The notes below the pieces were generated by a model, which saw only the letters and a list, made by a program, of their open reading frames with translations, was not told the DNA's origin and searched no databases. A program made the position numbers and the translations under genes. From the NCBI RefSeq assembly GCF_009749395.1, contig NZ_WBIR01000011.1, positions 1 through 52,283 of the forward strand: a stretch of DNA of 52,283 nt. Reading direction: 5' to 3'. Position 1 is the stretch's first letter, and every line of letters begins with the position of its first letter. The DNA is from Agromyces salentinus. Its GTDB lineage: Bacteria > Actinomycetota > Actinomycetes > Actinomycetales > Microbacteriaceae. Positions 18,570 through 27,928 of the stretch are shown piece after piece.

Positions 18570-18660
18570 CCGGCAACCGTATGCGACGGCATATGACGTT
18601 CGGGGCATGCGCCGTATCGGGGTCCGGTCCGGCCCTCCCGGATGCGGCAGGATGGGTCGC

Positions 18661-18975
18661 ATGACGAACCCCGTGACGGTGCACCTGCGCTACGAGATCG
18701 ACGCCGACAAGATCGAGGAGTTCCGCGAGTACGGGGAGCGTTGGATCCGCCTCGTCACCCGATTCGGCGGCACCCACCACGGTTACTTCCTGCCGAGCGA
18801 GGGCGACAGCGACGAGGCCTTCGCGCTCTTCACGTTCCCGTCGCTCGCCGAGTACGAGCAGTACCGCTTCGCCGCAGCCGACGACCCCGAATGCCTCGAG
18901 GCGTACCGGTTCGCCGTGGAGACGAAGTGCATCCGCCGGTACGAGCGGCGCTTCCTCGCGCCGGTGTTCGAGTAG
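18661..18975 (+). CDS. NIPSNAP family protein
   Basis: A 104-residue ferredoxin-like alpha-beta barrel protein. VTVHLRYEIDADKIEEFREYGERW at the N-terminus and a central GGTHHGYFLPSEG plus ALFTFPSLAEYEQYR are typical of NIPSNAP domains. The function of bacterial members is generally unknown. ATG 18661 has CAGGAT seven bases upstream, another leaderless-type start. It is divergent from the acyltransferase gene. Confidence 0.87.
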   Translation: MTNPVTVHLRYEIDADKIEEFREYGERWIRLVTRFGGTHHGYFLPSEGDSDEAFALFTFPSLAEYEQYRFAAADDPECLEAYRFAVETKCIRRYERRFLAPVFE

Positions 18976-18997
18976 CGGCATCCGCAGGTTGGCTGCG

Positions 18998-19789
18998 ATG
19001 AACGACCGGGCCCGTCTGCTGCGCGCCTACGACGACCAGCTCAGGACGGATGCCGAGACCCCGGGCGCGATCACCGTGCAGCGGCTGGGGCCCTTGCGAC
19101 TCGTGACCTTCGGCGGCGGTCGTGGCTTCATCACCTACCGCGACCTCGCGGGAGCCGAGGCCGACGAGATCGCTGGCCTCGTCGAGGACGCGCTCGCGTA
19201 CTTCGTCGCGGACGCCGGCATCCGCCGCGTCGAATGGAAGACGCGAGGTCACGACCGGGCGCCGGGCCTGCGCGACGCCCTGGTCGCGCGCGCGTTCGTG
19301 CCGGAGGAACCCGAGTCGATCATGATCGGCATGGCGTCGGCGCTCGCCGTCGACGTTCCGCTGCCCGACGGCATCACGCTGCGCCGGGTCGTGGAGGAGC
19401 GCGACGTGCGGGCCGCGAACGCGATGCAGGACGAGGTGTTCGGCGGGCAGCCCTCCGAGGCTTTCGTCGAGGCCGTCCTGCGACGCATCGCCGACGGCGA
19501 CGGCATCGAGTTCTGGGTCGCCGAGACGGCCGACGGCGAGATCGTGAGCACCGGCCGGCTCGACCCCGTCGCGGACACGGACTTCGCGGGCATCTGGGGT
19601 GGGGCCACGCGCGAGGCGTGGCGCGGCCGGGGCATCTACCGCGCCCTGACGGCGGCGAGGGCGCGGTCCGCGATGGCGCTCGGCAAGACCCTCGTGCACA
19701 GCGACTCGACCGAGTACTCGCGGCCGATCCTCGAGCGCTCCGGGTTCGTGAAGGTGTCGACGACGACGCCGTACCTCTGGAGCCGGTGA
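18998..19789 (+). CDS. GNAT family N-acetyltransferase
   Basis: A 263-residue protein. The C-terminal half (about 125-263) is the acetyltransferase domain with EFWVAETADGEIVSTGRL, GGATREAWRGRGIYRALTAAR (acetyl-CoA pyrophosphate loop, RxxGxxR-like RGRGIYR) and the terminal SGFVKVSTTTPYLW. The N-terminal 120 residues are a second, degenerate GNAT-like half. The acceptor is unknown. The ATG at 18998 is 22 nt after the NIPSNAP stop. Confidence 0.86.
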   Translation: MNDRARLLRAYDDQLRTDAETPGAITVQRLGPLRLVTFGGGRGFITYRDLAGAEADEIAGLVEDALAYFVADAGIRRVEWKTRGHDRAPGLRDALVARAFVPEEPESIMIGMASALAVDVPLPDGITLRRVVEERDVRAANAMQDEVFGGQPSEAFVEAVLRRIADGDGIEFWVAETADGEIVSTGRLDPVADTDFAGIWGGATREAWRGRGIYRALTAARARSAMALGKTLVHSDSTEYSRPILERSGFVKVSTTTPYLWSR

Positions 19790-19809
19790 GGATTCGCGCA
19801 GCCGCTGAC

Positions 19810-19815
19810 TAGGGT
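19810..19815 (+). promoter_or_regulatory. -10 box of the leaderless ABC-F gene
   Basis: TAGGGT ends exactly 6 nt before the GTG start at 19822, placing the predicted transcription start on the G of GTG. Confidence 0.55.
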
Positions 19816-19821
19816 TGACCG

Positions 19822-21513
<1,692 letters not shown>

Positions 21514-21553
21514 CGTCTCGGCGTGGGCTGCTCGCGGCATCCGTCGCCGTCGT

Positions 21554-21578
21554 GTGACGGGCTCGTGAAGCCCGTCAC
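21554..21578 (+). terminator. hairpin terminator after the ABC-F gene
   Basis: GTGACGGGCT (21554-21563) and AGCCCGTCAC (21569-21578) form a perfect 10-bp stem with a 5-nt loop, 41 bp after the stop codon. There is no T-run, as is common in high-GC actinobacteria. Confidence 0.6.
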
Positions 21579-21666
21579 GCTCCGATGCGGCGCAATGTCG
21601 GGAAATCTGCGGTCACTGGCAGTCATGCAGGGTGCCGGCGCCCGAGTGCCTTGGCACCATGGCCGG

Positions 21667-22209
21667 ATGACGCATCTCATCCTCCCAGGCATCGGCGGCT
21701 CGGGTCCCGAGCACTGGCAGACGCAATGGGAGCGCGAACTCCCCGGAAGCATCCGCATCGCGCCGTCCTCGTGGGACGAACCGCGCCTCGACGACTGGCT
21801 CGCGGCGGTCGATCGGGCGAGCGCCGTCGCGGGCGACGACACCGTGATCGTGGCCCACAGCATGGGGTGCCTCGTCGCGGGCGAGTGGCTCGCGCGCAAC
21901 CCGGGCCGGGCGTCCGCGGTGCTGCTGGTCGCGCCGCCCGACCCCGACGGGGAGCGGTACCCGGATGCCGCGTCGGAGTTCGCCCGCATCGGGCGGCATC
22001 CGCTCGACGTGCCGGCGCTCGTGGTCGTGAGCGAGGACGATCCCTACGGCGGTGTCGCGTACGCGGCCGGGCTGGCCGAGGTCTGGGGTGCGCGGCTCGT
22101 GTCGGTCGGCGCCCACGGGCACCTGAACGCCGACAGTGCGCTCGGCGGATGGCCCGAGGGGCGGCAGCTGCTCGAGGGGCTCGTCGGCGTCGCGCGCGCG
22201 GTCGGCTGA
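21667..22209 (+). CDS. RBBP9/YdeN-type alpha/beta hydrolase
   Basis: A 180-residue serine hydrolase of the YdeN/RBBP9 family. The start MTHLILPGIGGSGPEHWQTQWE is diagnostic, the nucleophile elbow is VAHSMGC (Ser near residue 63), the acid lies in VVSEDDPY, and the catalytic His is in GAHGHLNADSALGGWPEG. The substrate is unknown. ATG 21667 is the only start that places the N-terminal beta strand correctly. Confidence 0.9.
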   Translation: MTHLILPGIGGSGPEHWQTQWERELPGSIRIAPSSWDEPRLDDWLAAVDRASAVAGDDTVIVAHSMGCLVAGEWLARNPGRASAVLLVAPPDPDGERYPDAASEFARIGRHPLDVPALVVVSEDDPYGGVAYAAGLAEVWGARLVSVGAHGHLNADSALGGWPEGRQLLEGLVGVARAVG

Positions 22210-22225
22210 GTCCGGCGGGTCGGGA

Positions 22226-22801
22226 CTAGCTGCGCGGCGCGGGCGCTCCGGCCACGGGCGCTGGAGGCGCGGATGCTCCCGGCTCCGCCGTGCTCGGTTC
22301 GGCGGCCGTGTTCTGAGCTTCACTGCCGTTGAACTCGTGCAGGAGCGACGTGAACGCCTGGATGCGCTCGATCGGCCATGCTGCCGTGCGGTCGAAGAAC
22401 GCGGCCCCGCGGAGGTCGAGCGCGTCGACGACCCGGGCCGAGCCGGCCGCCGTGAGGGCGACCTTGACGGCGCGGCGATCGGCCGGGTCGGGGGTGCTCT
22501 CGACCAGCCCGAGCGCCTTCATCCGGCCGATCAGGCTGCTCGTCGAGCTCCGATCCATGGCGACGGCCTCAGCCAGCGTGCTGGGGTTCGCCGGCCCGTA
22601 CGCGTAGAGCCATCGCGCGAGGTGGAACGCGGCCGGCTGGAGGTCGGGGTGGAAGGCCGCCGCCGTGCGTTCGGTGAGGGCGCGCGACGCGCTGAGCAGG
22701 GCGTTGAGCTCGACGCCCAGTGCGAGCGCGGCATCGCGTCGGTCGAGGGCGTCGCCGGATTCGTTCGAGCCGTCGAGTCCGGCGAGCGGTGTAGTGGGCA
22801 T
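22226..22801 (-). CDS. MarR-family transcriptional regulator
   Basis: A 191-residue regulator. The winged helix-turn-helix is at about 60-120: ANPSTLAEAVAMDRSSTSSLIGRMKALGLVES followed by the wing DPADRRAVKVALT, the classic MarR D-x-R-D/R-R-x-K pattern. The C-terminal 30 residues are a Pro/Ala-rich tail. The start at 22801 has TATGAT six bases upstream, so the transcript is probably leaderless. It is divergent from the SDR gene; two copies of a dyad operator overlap this promoter, so it most likely represses itself and the SDR gene, with ligand release unknown. Confidence 0.9.
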   Translation of the reverse strand: MPTTPLAGLDGSNESGDALDRRDAALALGVELNALLSASRALTERTAAAFHPDLQPAAFHLARWLYAYGPANPSTLAEAVAMDRSSTSSLIGRMKALGLVESTPDPADRRAVKVALTAAGSARVVDALDLRGAAFFDRTAAWPIERIQAFTSLLHEFNGSEAQNTAAEPSTAEPGASAPPAPVAGAPAPRS

Positions 22802-22839
22802 TTCCCCATCATACGCTATGGTGGGCATTTCCCCATCAT
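22791..22839. promoter_or_regulatory. double MarR-type operator (two 19-bp perfect repeats, 27-bp period)
   Basis: GTGGGCATTTCCCCATCAT occurs at 22794-22812 and again at 22821-22839. Each copy sits in a dyad: in the second copy ATGGTGGG is mirrored by CCCCATCAT. The first copy covers the regulator's -10 (TATGAT, 22808-22813 on the minus strand) and start codon, and both lie upstream of the SDR gene. This is the expected layout of an autoregulated divergent MarR promoter. Confidence 0.75.
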
Positions 22840-22877
22840 GTTCCCGCTTCCGCTTCCGATGCTCAGGAGAACCGTCC

Positions 22878-23783
22878 ATGGCCGCCACCGATCGCATGCC
22901 CACCATCGTCATCACCGGCGCCACGAGCGGACTCGGCCGCCTCGCTGCGATCCGCCTCGCGGAGCAGGGAGCCCGGCTGGCGATCACCGCCCGCAGTGCC
23001 GAACGGGCCGCCGATGCCCGTGCGGAGATCCTCGCCGCCGCACCGGAGGCCGAGGTCGACGTGTTCCTCGTGGACCTCACCCGGACCGCTGAGGTCCGCG
23101 ACGCGGGCCGGGCGATCGCCGCCCGGTACGAACGGGTGGACGTCCTGGTCAACAACGCGGGCGTGCACGCCTTCGCGCAGCGCGTCACGCCCGACGGCCT
23201 CCCCGAGATGGTCGCCGTGAACTATCTCGCCCCCTGGCTGCTCACGCGCGAGCTGCGTCCGAGTCTCGCCCGCGCCGGCGGAGCCAGGGTGGTCAACGTC
23301 GCTTCCGAGGCCTCCCGGCGACACGGCGTGCTCGTGCTGCCCGACGACCTCACGGACACCGCGCCGTTCACCGCCCGAGGCTCGTCGCCGCTCTACGGCA
23401 AGAGCAAGTTGCTCGACATCATGTTCACCCTCGAGCTGGCCCGGCGCCTCGAGGGCACCGGCGTGACCGCGAACTGCGTCGATCCCGGGTTCAACGTCAC
23501 CGGCCTCGGTCGGGAGCTCGGGTTCGCCGCCCCGCTCGAGAGGCTGCTCACCCGCCTGCGGATCGGCGACCCCCGCCGTGGTGCGGACCTCATCGTCCGA
23601 CTTGCGACCGACGACGCGTTCGCCGGGCGGAGCGGCGGCTACTACGGGGTCAGGGGTGCCCGCGCCCTGGCGCCGGTGCATCCGGCCGACGACCGCGAGT
23701 GGCGCGCCCGACTGTGGGATGAGACCGAACGACTCCTCGACCGCGTCGGCGTGGTCACGGGCGACCCGCCGTCGGCCCGCTAG
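22878..23783 (+). CDS. SDR family oxidoreductase
   Basis: A 301-residue short-chain dehydrogenase. The N-terminal Rossmann motif is ITGATSGLGR (T-G-x3-G-x-G), then a VDLTR adenine-side segment, NNAGV, the VNVASEAS segment holding the catalytic Ser, and the YGKSK active-site motif. Resembles the retinol dehydrogenase/WW-oxidoreductase-like group, usually NADP-dependent. AGGAGA lies 7 nt before ATG 22878. Probably the target of the divergent MarR regulator; the substrate is unknown. Confidence 0.92.
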   Translation: MAATDRMPTIVITGATSGLGRLAAIRLAEQGARLAITARSAERAADARAEILAAAPEAEVDVFLVDLTRTAEVRDAGRAIAARYERVDVLVNNAGVHAFAQRVTPDGLPEMVAVNYLAPWLLTRELRPSLARAGGARVVNVASEASRRHGVLVLPDDLTDTAPFTARGSSPLYGKSKLLDIMFTLELARRLEGTGVTANCVDPGFNVTGLGRELGFAAPLERLLTRLRIGDPRRGADLIVRLATDDAFAGRSGGYYGVRGARALAPVHPADDREWRARLWDETERLLDRVGVVTGDPPSAR

Positions 23784-23792
23784 GTGGCAGGC

Positions 23793-24539
23793 TCAGGCTC
23801 TACCGCCGCCCCCGTCGAGGCAGCGGACCTCGGACACCCAGCCGTAGTCGTAGTCGTCGTCGCCGTACACGACCGGAAGGGCCTCGCCGGCGGCGACCTG
23901 CTCGAACTCGAGGATCCCCTCGGTCTCGCCCTCCCAGGCATCCTCGTCGTTGCTGAAGTCGATGACGACCTCGAGGCTCGAGCAGTCGTCCTCGGTGAAG
24001 AGGGCGTTCTGCCAGCACCCGCTCGCGTACTCGGCGCCGCAGAGCTCGTCGTAGCGGCCGTCACCGTAGAGTTCGAGCGCCGCCGCGAACTCGTAGAGCG
24101 TCTCATCCGGCTCGTATCGCTCGACCGAGACGTCCTCGCCCTGCTCCTGCTGGCCCTCCTGCCCTTGCTGCACGGACTCGGCGGTCGACGAGGCCAGCCA
24201 GGCGGCCCCGATGGATGCGACGGCGAGGAACGCGACGAGCACGAGCGCGCCGGCGACGATGCCCGTGATGGCCCAGGCGCCGAGGCCGCGCGTGCGGTGC
24301 GCTGCGACCGGGGCGGCAATTGGGCCGCTCGCCGCTGACGGCAGTTCCGCGAGGAGTGCGATGCGTGCGGCCGCGAGGGTCGTGGCCCAGGCCTCGGCCT
24401 GTTCGCGCTGTGCGGGGTCGGCGTAGCGCGACGGGAGCCGGGCCCACGATTCCGCGGCGAAGGCGCCCTCGACGAGATCGGCGGTCAAGGGGGCATCGGG
24501 GAAGATGCGCAGCACCTGCCGCGCCGTGTTCGGGTCCAC
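23793..24539 (-). CDS. membrane protein with extracellular acidic domain, unknown function
   Basis: A 248-residue protein. Residues 1-90 are a soluble segment beginning MDPNTARQVLRIFPDAPLTADLVEGAFAAESWARLPSRY, followed by one transmembrane helix (AWAITGIVAGALVLVAFLAVASIGAAWLA), a Gln/Glu-rich linker and an acidic extracellular domain with four Cys (likely disulfides). The GTG at 24539 has TACGAT ending six bases upstream (24546-24551), so it is leaderless; the longer frame to 24623 has Arg/Ser-rich sequence without support. I do not recognise the family. Confidence 0.8.
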   Translation of the reverse strand: MDPNTARQVLRIFPDAPLTADLVEGAFAAESWARLPSRYADPAQREQAEAWATTLAAARIALLAELPSAASGPIAAPVAAHRTRGLGAWAITGIVAGALVLVAFLAVASIGAAWLASSTAESVQQGQEGQQEQGEDVSVERYEPDETLYEFAAALELYGDGRYDELCGAEYASGCWQNALFTEDDCSSLEVVIDFSNDEDAWEGETEGILEFEQVAAGEALPVVYGDDDYDYGWVSEVRCLDGGGGRA

Positions 24540-24650
24540 AGCGTGATCGTAGTGGCTGGCGGCCCTCGACGTGCCGTGCCCCGCGACGCCCCCTGAACGC
24601 GACCGCGATCGACCCTCGAACATGACGGTCGTCTGTGCAAGGCTGGCGCC

Positions 24651-25526
24651 ATGCCCGAGTCACCGGAGGTCCAGGCACTCGCCGAAGAACTCGATGCCCG
24701 TCTGACGGGTCGCAGCCTCGTCGAGGTCGACGTCCTCGAGTTCCGCATCGCGAAGACCCGTGCACGTCCGCCCGAATCGCTCGTCGGTGAACGCATGACC
24801 GGCGCGACGCGACACGGCAAGCTGCTCGATCTCGCCTTCGGCGCCGCAGGACACCTGGTGGTCTCCCTGGGCCGGCATGGGTGGGCCAGGTGGGCTGTGT
24901 CGGATGCCGCCGGCGAGGGCGCGACCCGAGCGGATGCTGTTCCGCAGGGCGCCGATGCGCCGCCGGCCCTCGCGACGCTCGTCTTCGACGACGGTGCCCG
25001 GCTCGAACTGACGGATGCCGGCAACTGGGTCTCGCTCGGCGCCTGGGTCGTCGACGACCCGGCCGAGGTGCCCGCCGTCGCGAAGCTCGGTCCCGACCCC
25101 GCGGCACCGGACTTCTCCCGCGCGCAGTTCGACGGAGCCCTCGTCGGTCGCCGCAAGCAGGTGAAGGCGGTGCTGCAGGAGCAGGAGTCGTTGGCCGGCA
25201 TCGGCAACGCCTACTCCGATGAGATCCTGCATGAAGCACGGGTCTCGCCGGTGGTGCACGCGGCCGCCCTCGGGCCCGACGAGCTCGACCGGCTGTTCGA
25301 CGCGACCACCGGGGTCGTCCGCGGTGCGATCGCCGATCGGCGGGGCGTTCCGATCGATCAGCTCAAGGCGGCCAAGGTCGCGGCGATGCGCGTGCACGGG
25401 CGTGCAGGGGAGTCCTGTCCGGTGTGCGGCGGCGTGGTGCGGGACTTCTCGTTCGCGAGCACGACGGCGCAGTACTGCCCGACGTGTCAGACGGCCGGCG
25501 AGGTGATGCCGCTCAAGTCGACGTGA
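24651..25526 (+). CDS. Fpg/Nei family DNA glycosylase (copy 1)
   Basis: A 291-residue base-excision repair protein. It keeps the catalytic N-terminal Pro2-Glu3 (MPESPEV), the hairpin Lys57 (ATRHGKLLDL), the H2TH segment KQVKAVLQEQESLAGIGNAYSDEILHEA and a C-terminal zinc finger with CPVCG and CPTCQ. Two normally important positions differ from E. coli Fpg: the void-filling Met of HLGMSG is Arg (SLGRHG), and the zinc-finger loop before CPTC has no Arg. It therefore belongs to a divergent branch rather than classical MutM. It starts leaderless (AAGGCT, six bases). A paralogue lies 0.9 kb downstream. Confidence 0.9.
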   Translation: MPESPEVQALAEELDARLTGRSLVEVDVLEFRIAKTRARPPESLVGERMTGATRHGKLLDLAFGAAGHLVVSLGRHGWARWAVSDAAGEGATRADAVPQGADAPPALATLVFDDGARLELTDAGNWVSLGAWVVDDPAEVPAVAKLGPDPAAPDFSRAQFDGALVGRRKQVKAVLQEQESLAGIGNAYSDEILHEARVSPVVHAAALGPDELDRLFDATTGVVRGAIADRRGVPIDQLKAAKVAAMRVHGRAGESCPVCGGVVRDFSFASTTAQYCPTCQTAGEVMPLKST

Positions 25527-25595
25527 ACGGCCGGGGCCGCGGACGAGCTGCTGATCCGAGGCACCGGTTCCGTCGGCGCGCTCGTGACAGGCGGG

Positions 25596-25814
25596 TCACG
25601 CGGGAATCGGCGCAGCACGACCGCCGAGCACGCGACTGATCGCCTCGGGAGCCGCCGTGAAGCGGCCGGGCCGCCCCTCCGACGTGAGGTACTGCACGCG
25701 GATGCCGCGGCCGATGCGGGTCACCTTCGTGACCTCGTAGACGTGGCCCGCGACGTTCACGAGGGTGTCGCCCACCTCGAGGTGGCGGGCCTGCCGCAGC
25801 TCGATCGTCTTCAT
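25596..25814 (-). CDS. small protein with SH3-like beta pattern, unknown
   Basis: A 72-residue protein beginning MKTIELRQARHLEVGDTLVNVAGHVYEVTKVTRIG. The alternation of hydrophobic and charged residues and the VGDTLVNVAGHVYEV turn suggest a small beta-barrel, but I cannot name the family. Codon use matches the genome. A short dyad TGAGA-CGA-TCTCA (25817-25829) lies immediately before the start codon and might be an operator. It sits between the two DNA-glycosylase genes, in the opposite direction. Confidence 0.72.
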   Translation of the reverse strand: MKTIELRQARHLEVGDTLVNVAGHVYEVTKVTRIGRGIRVQYLTSEGRPGRFTAAPEAISRVLGGRAAPIPA

Positions 25815-25905
25815 ACTGAGACGATCTCACCAACCACCGACATCGATCCGGGTCGGTACCGAGCGACGCCCGGCGTCCGGACGGCCCTTCAGGGGCACGG
25901 CCCGT

Positions 25906-26271
25906 TCAGCGGCGGCCGGCGAGCTTCGCGGAGAGCTCCTCCTCGTCGCGAACGAACCAGACCTGGTCGCCGCGGTTCGACTCCCACACGTAGTCGCGCA
26001 GCGCGCCGCTCCCGGCGGTGTGCTCGCTCAGGTCGCCGACGATCGCGAGCCGGATGCGGTAGTTGACGAGCTTCTGGGTGAAGGCTCCCGCGAGGCCGGT
26101 GCTCAGGTCGAAGAACGCCGGGTCGAAGCGCTCGACGGGCACGGCGGCGGTCGTGGTGTCGTGCGACCAGACGCTGCCGATGAGGTCGATCGCATCGTCC
26201 TCGCTCGAGATCGGCTCGCCCTCGAGGGGGACGGAGTAGACCCGGATGTTCTCGCGCTGCTCGTTCGGCAT
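25906..26271 (-). CDS. DUF4180 domain protein
   Basis: A 121-residue protein. The C-terminal half, RIRLAIVGDLSEHTAGSGALRDYVWESNRGDQVWFV, is the typical DUF4180 signature. Function unknown. ATG 26271 has TAGGGT ending six bases upstream (26278-26283): a clear leaderless promoter. It lies 91 bp upstream of the 72-residue gene on the same strand, and both lie between the two Fpg/Nei genes. Confidence 0.87.
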   Translation of the reverse strand: MPNEQRENIRVYSVPLEGEPISSEDDAIDLIGSVWSHDTTTAAVPVERFDPAFFDLSTGLAGAFTQKLVNYRIRLAIVGDLSEHTAGSGALRDYVWESNRGDQVWFVRDEEELSAKLAGRR

Positions 26272-26277
26272 GCCACG

Positions 26278-26283
26278 ACCCTA
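26278..26283 (-). promoter_or_regulatory. -10 box of the leaderless DUF4180 gene
   Basis: TAGGGT on the minus strand, six bases before the ATG at 26271, identical to the box of the ABC-F gene on the other strand. Confidence 0.55.
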
Positions 26284-26412
26284 GCCGCGGCGACCGCGTC
26301 GAGGAAGGCAGGCGGCCGCCGGAGGTGCTCCGCCGCGGCATCCGCTCGGCGTGTCATGCCGATCGACGTCGCGGCACTCGCGAGTGCGGGCGGGCGGTGG
26401 CACGATGAAGGA

Positions 26413-27285
26413 GTGCCCGAACTGCCGGAGGTCGATGCGCTCACCGCGTTCCTGCGCGAACGCGCCGTCGGCCACGTCATCACCTCGGCCGCGGTGACGG
26501 CGATCTCGGCGCTGAAGACGTTCGATCCGCCCCTCGGTGCCCTCGTCGGAGGGACCATCACCGCCGCGACCCGCCACGGCAAGTTCGTGGACCTCCGGGC
26601 GGGCGAGGGCGACGCCGCCGTGCACCTCGTGTTCCACCTCGCGAGGGCCGGGTGGCTCCGCTGGTTCGAGGAGGTCCCGAAGACCGTGTTGAAGCCCGGC
26701 AAGGGGCCGATCGCCCTCCGGGTGAAGCTCGACGACGGCTCGGGCTTCGACCTGACCGAGGCCGGCACCAAGAAGTCGCTCGCGGTGTACGTCGTGCGCG
26801 ACCCGCAGGACGTGCCCGGCATCGCCCGGCTCGGGCCCGACCCGACGGACCCGAGCTTCACGCTCGAGGACTTCCAGGCCGTGCTCGACGGGCGCCGGAC
26901 GCAGATCAAGGGCGTCCTCCGCGACCAGTCGGTCTTCGCGGGCATCGGCAACGCCTACTCCGACGAGATCCTGCACGCGGCGCGCATGTCGCCCTACGCG
27001 CTCGCGGCGAAGCTCACGCCCGAGCAGGTCGCCACGCTGTTCGCCGCGCTGCGCGAGACGCTCGCGGAGGCCGTGCAGACCGCCTCGGGCCGCCCGCCGG
27101 CCGACCTCAAGGACGCGAAGCGGCGCGGCATGCAGGTGCACGGCCGCACCGGTCAGGCGTGCCCCGTCTGCGGAGACACCGTGCGCGAGGTGCGCTTCGC
27201 CGACTCGAGCTTCCAGTACTGCCCGACGTGCCAGACCGGCGGCAAGCCGCTCGCCGACCGGGTCCTGTCCCGCCTGCTGAAGTAG
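26413..27285 (+). CDS. Fpg/Nei family DNA glycosylase (copy 2)
   Basis: A 290-residue paralogue of the glycosylase at 24651. It has catalytic Pro2-Glu3 (MPELPEV), Lys57 in ATRHGKFVDL, the H2TH region RTQIKGVLRDQSVFAGIGNAYSDEILHAA and a zinc finger CPVCG...CPTCQ. As in copy 1, the Met of HLGMSG is replaced by Arg (HLARAG), and the zinc-finger loop reads DSSFQYCPTC without the usual Arg. GTG 26413 is chosen because it provides the obligatory N-terminal Pro right after Met; CACGAT lies six bases upstream. Probably removes oxidised bases; substrate preference may differ from copy 1. Confidence 0.91.
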   Translation: MPELPEVDALTAFLRERAVGHVITSAAVTAISALKTFDPPLGALVGGTITAATRHGKFVDLRAGEGDAAVHLVFHLARAGWLRWFEEVPKTVLKPGKGPIALRVKLDDGSGFDLTEAGTKKSLAVYVVRDPQDVPGIARLGPDPTDPSFTLEDFQAVLDGRRTQIKGVLRDQSVFAGIGNAYSDEILHAARMSPYALAAKLTPEQVATLFAALRETLAEAVQTASGRPPADLKDAKRRGMQVHGRTGQACPVCGDTVREVRFADSSFQYCPTCQTGGKPLADRVLSRLLK

Positions 27286-27340
27286 GGCTCCAGGCGGCTC
27301 GTCGCTCGCCTGTCGGTGGGTCCTTGCGAGACTGGAGGCG

Positions 27341-27928
27341 ATGAACGACGAGTACCTCACCGAACGCCTCCTGCTCACCCCGCTCACCCCCGACGACCTC
27401 GAGGACGTGCACCGCGTCTACGGCGACGAGCGCACCTGGCGGCACCTGCCCTCGGGCCGCCACCTCGATCGCGGCATCTCCATGGCCACGATCGAGCGGT
27501 CGTCGAAGAGCCGACGCGAGCACGGGTTCGGCATGAACGCCGTGCGACTCCGCGAGCCGGTCGGAGACCTCGCTCCCGGCACGTTCGCCGGCGTGGCCGG
27601 CGCGAGCATGATGGCGTTCGGGGCCTGGAACCTCAGCTACCGCTTCGCGCCCGATGCGTGGGGCCATGGTCTCGCCGTCGAGGCGGCGCGGCGCTCCCTC
27701 GCCGCGGCGATCGAGGGCGCGCCCGCGGCCCCCGTCACCGCACGGGTGCTCGCCAACAACCCGGCGTCCATCCGGGTGCTCGAACGGCTCGGGCTCGAGC
27801 TCGCCTGGCGCGGCGCCTCGTCGGCCGAGCCCACCCACGACGGCGACACGACGCATCTCGAACGGCTCGTCTTCAGCGACCGGGCCCTCGACGAGCCGGT
27901 GCTCGACGCCGTCATCGCCCTCGGCTGA
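27341..27928 (+). CDS. RimJ/RimL-type GNAT acetyltransferase
   Basis: A 195-residue GNAT protein. TERLLLTPLTPDDLEDVHRVYGDERTWRHLPSG is the typical start of RimJ/RimL-type N-acetyltransferases; the acetyl-CoA segment is WGHGLAVEAARRSLA, and NNPASIRVLERLGLE the conserved N-P-x-S/x-R-V-L-E-R-L-G-x motif. The acceptor may be a protein N-terminus or an antibiotic-like amine; not decidable. Its last 17 bp overlap the 3' end of the convergent kinase-like gene. Confidence 0.9.
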   Translation: MNDEYLTERLLLTPLTPDDLEDVHRVYGDERTWRHLPSGRHLDRGISMATIERSSKSRREHGFGMNAVRLREPVGDLAPGTFAGVAGASMMAFGAWNLSYRFAPDAWGHGLAVEAARRSLAAAIEGAPAAPVTARVLANNPASIRVLERLGLELAWRGASSAEPTHDGDTTHLERLVFSDRALDEPVLDAVIALG

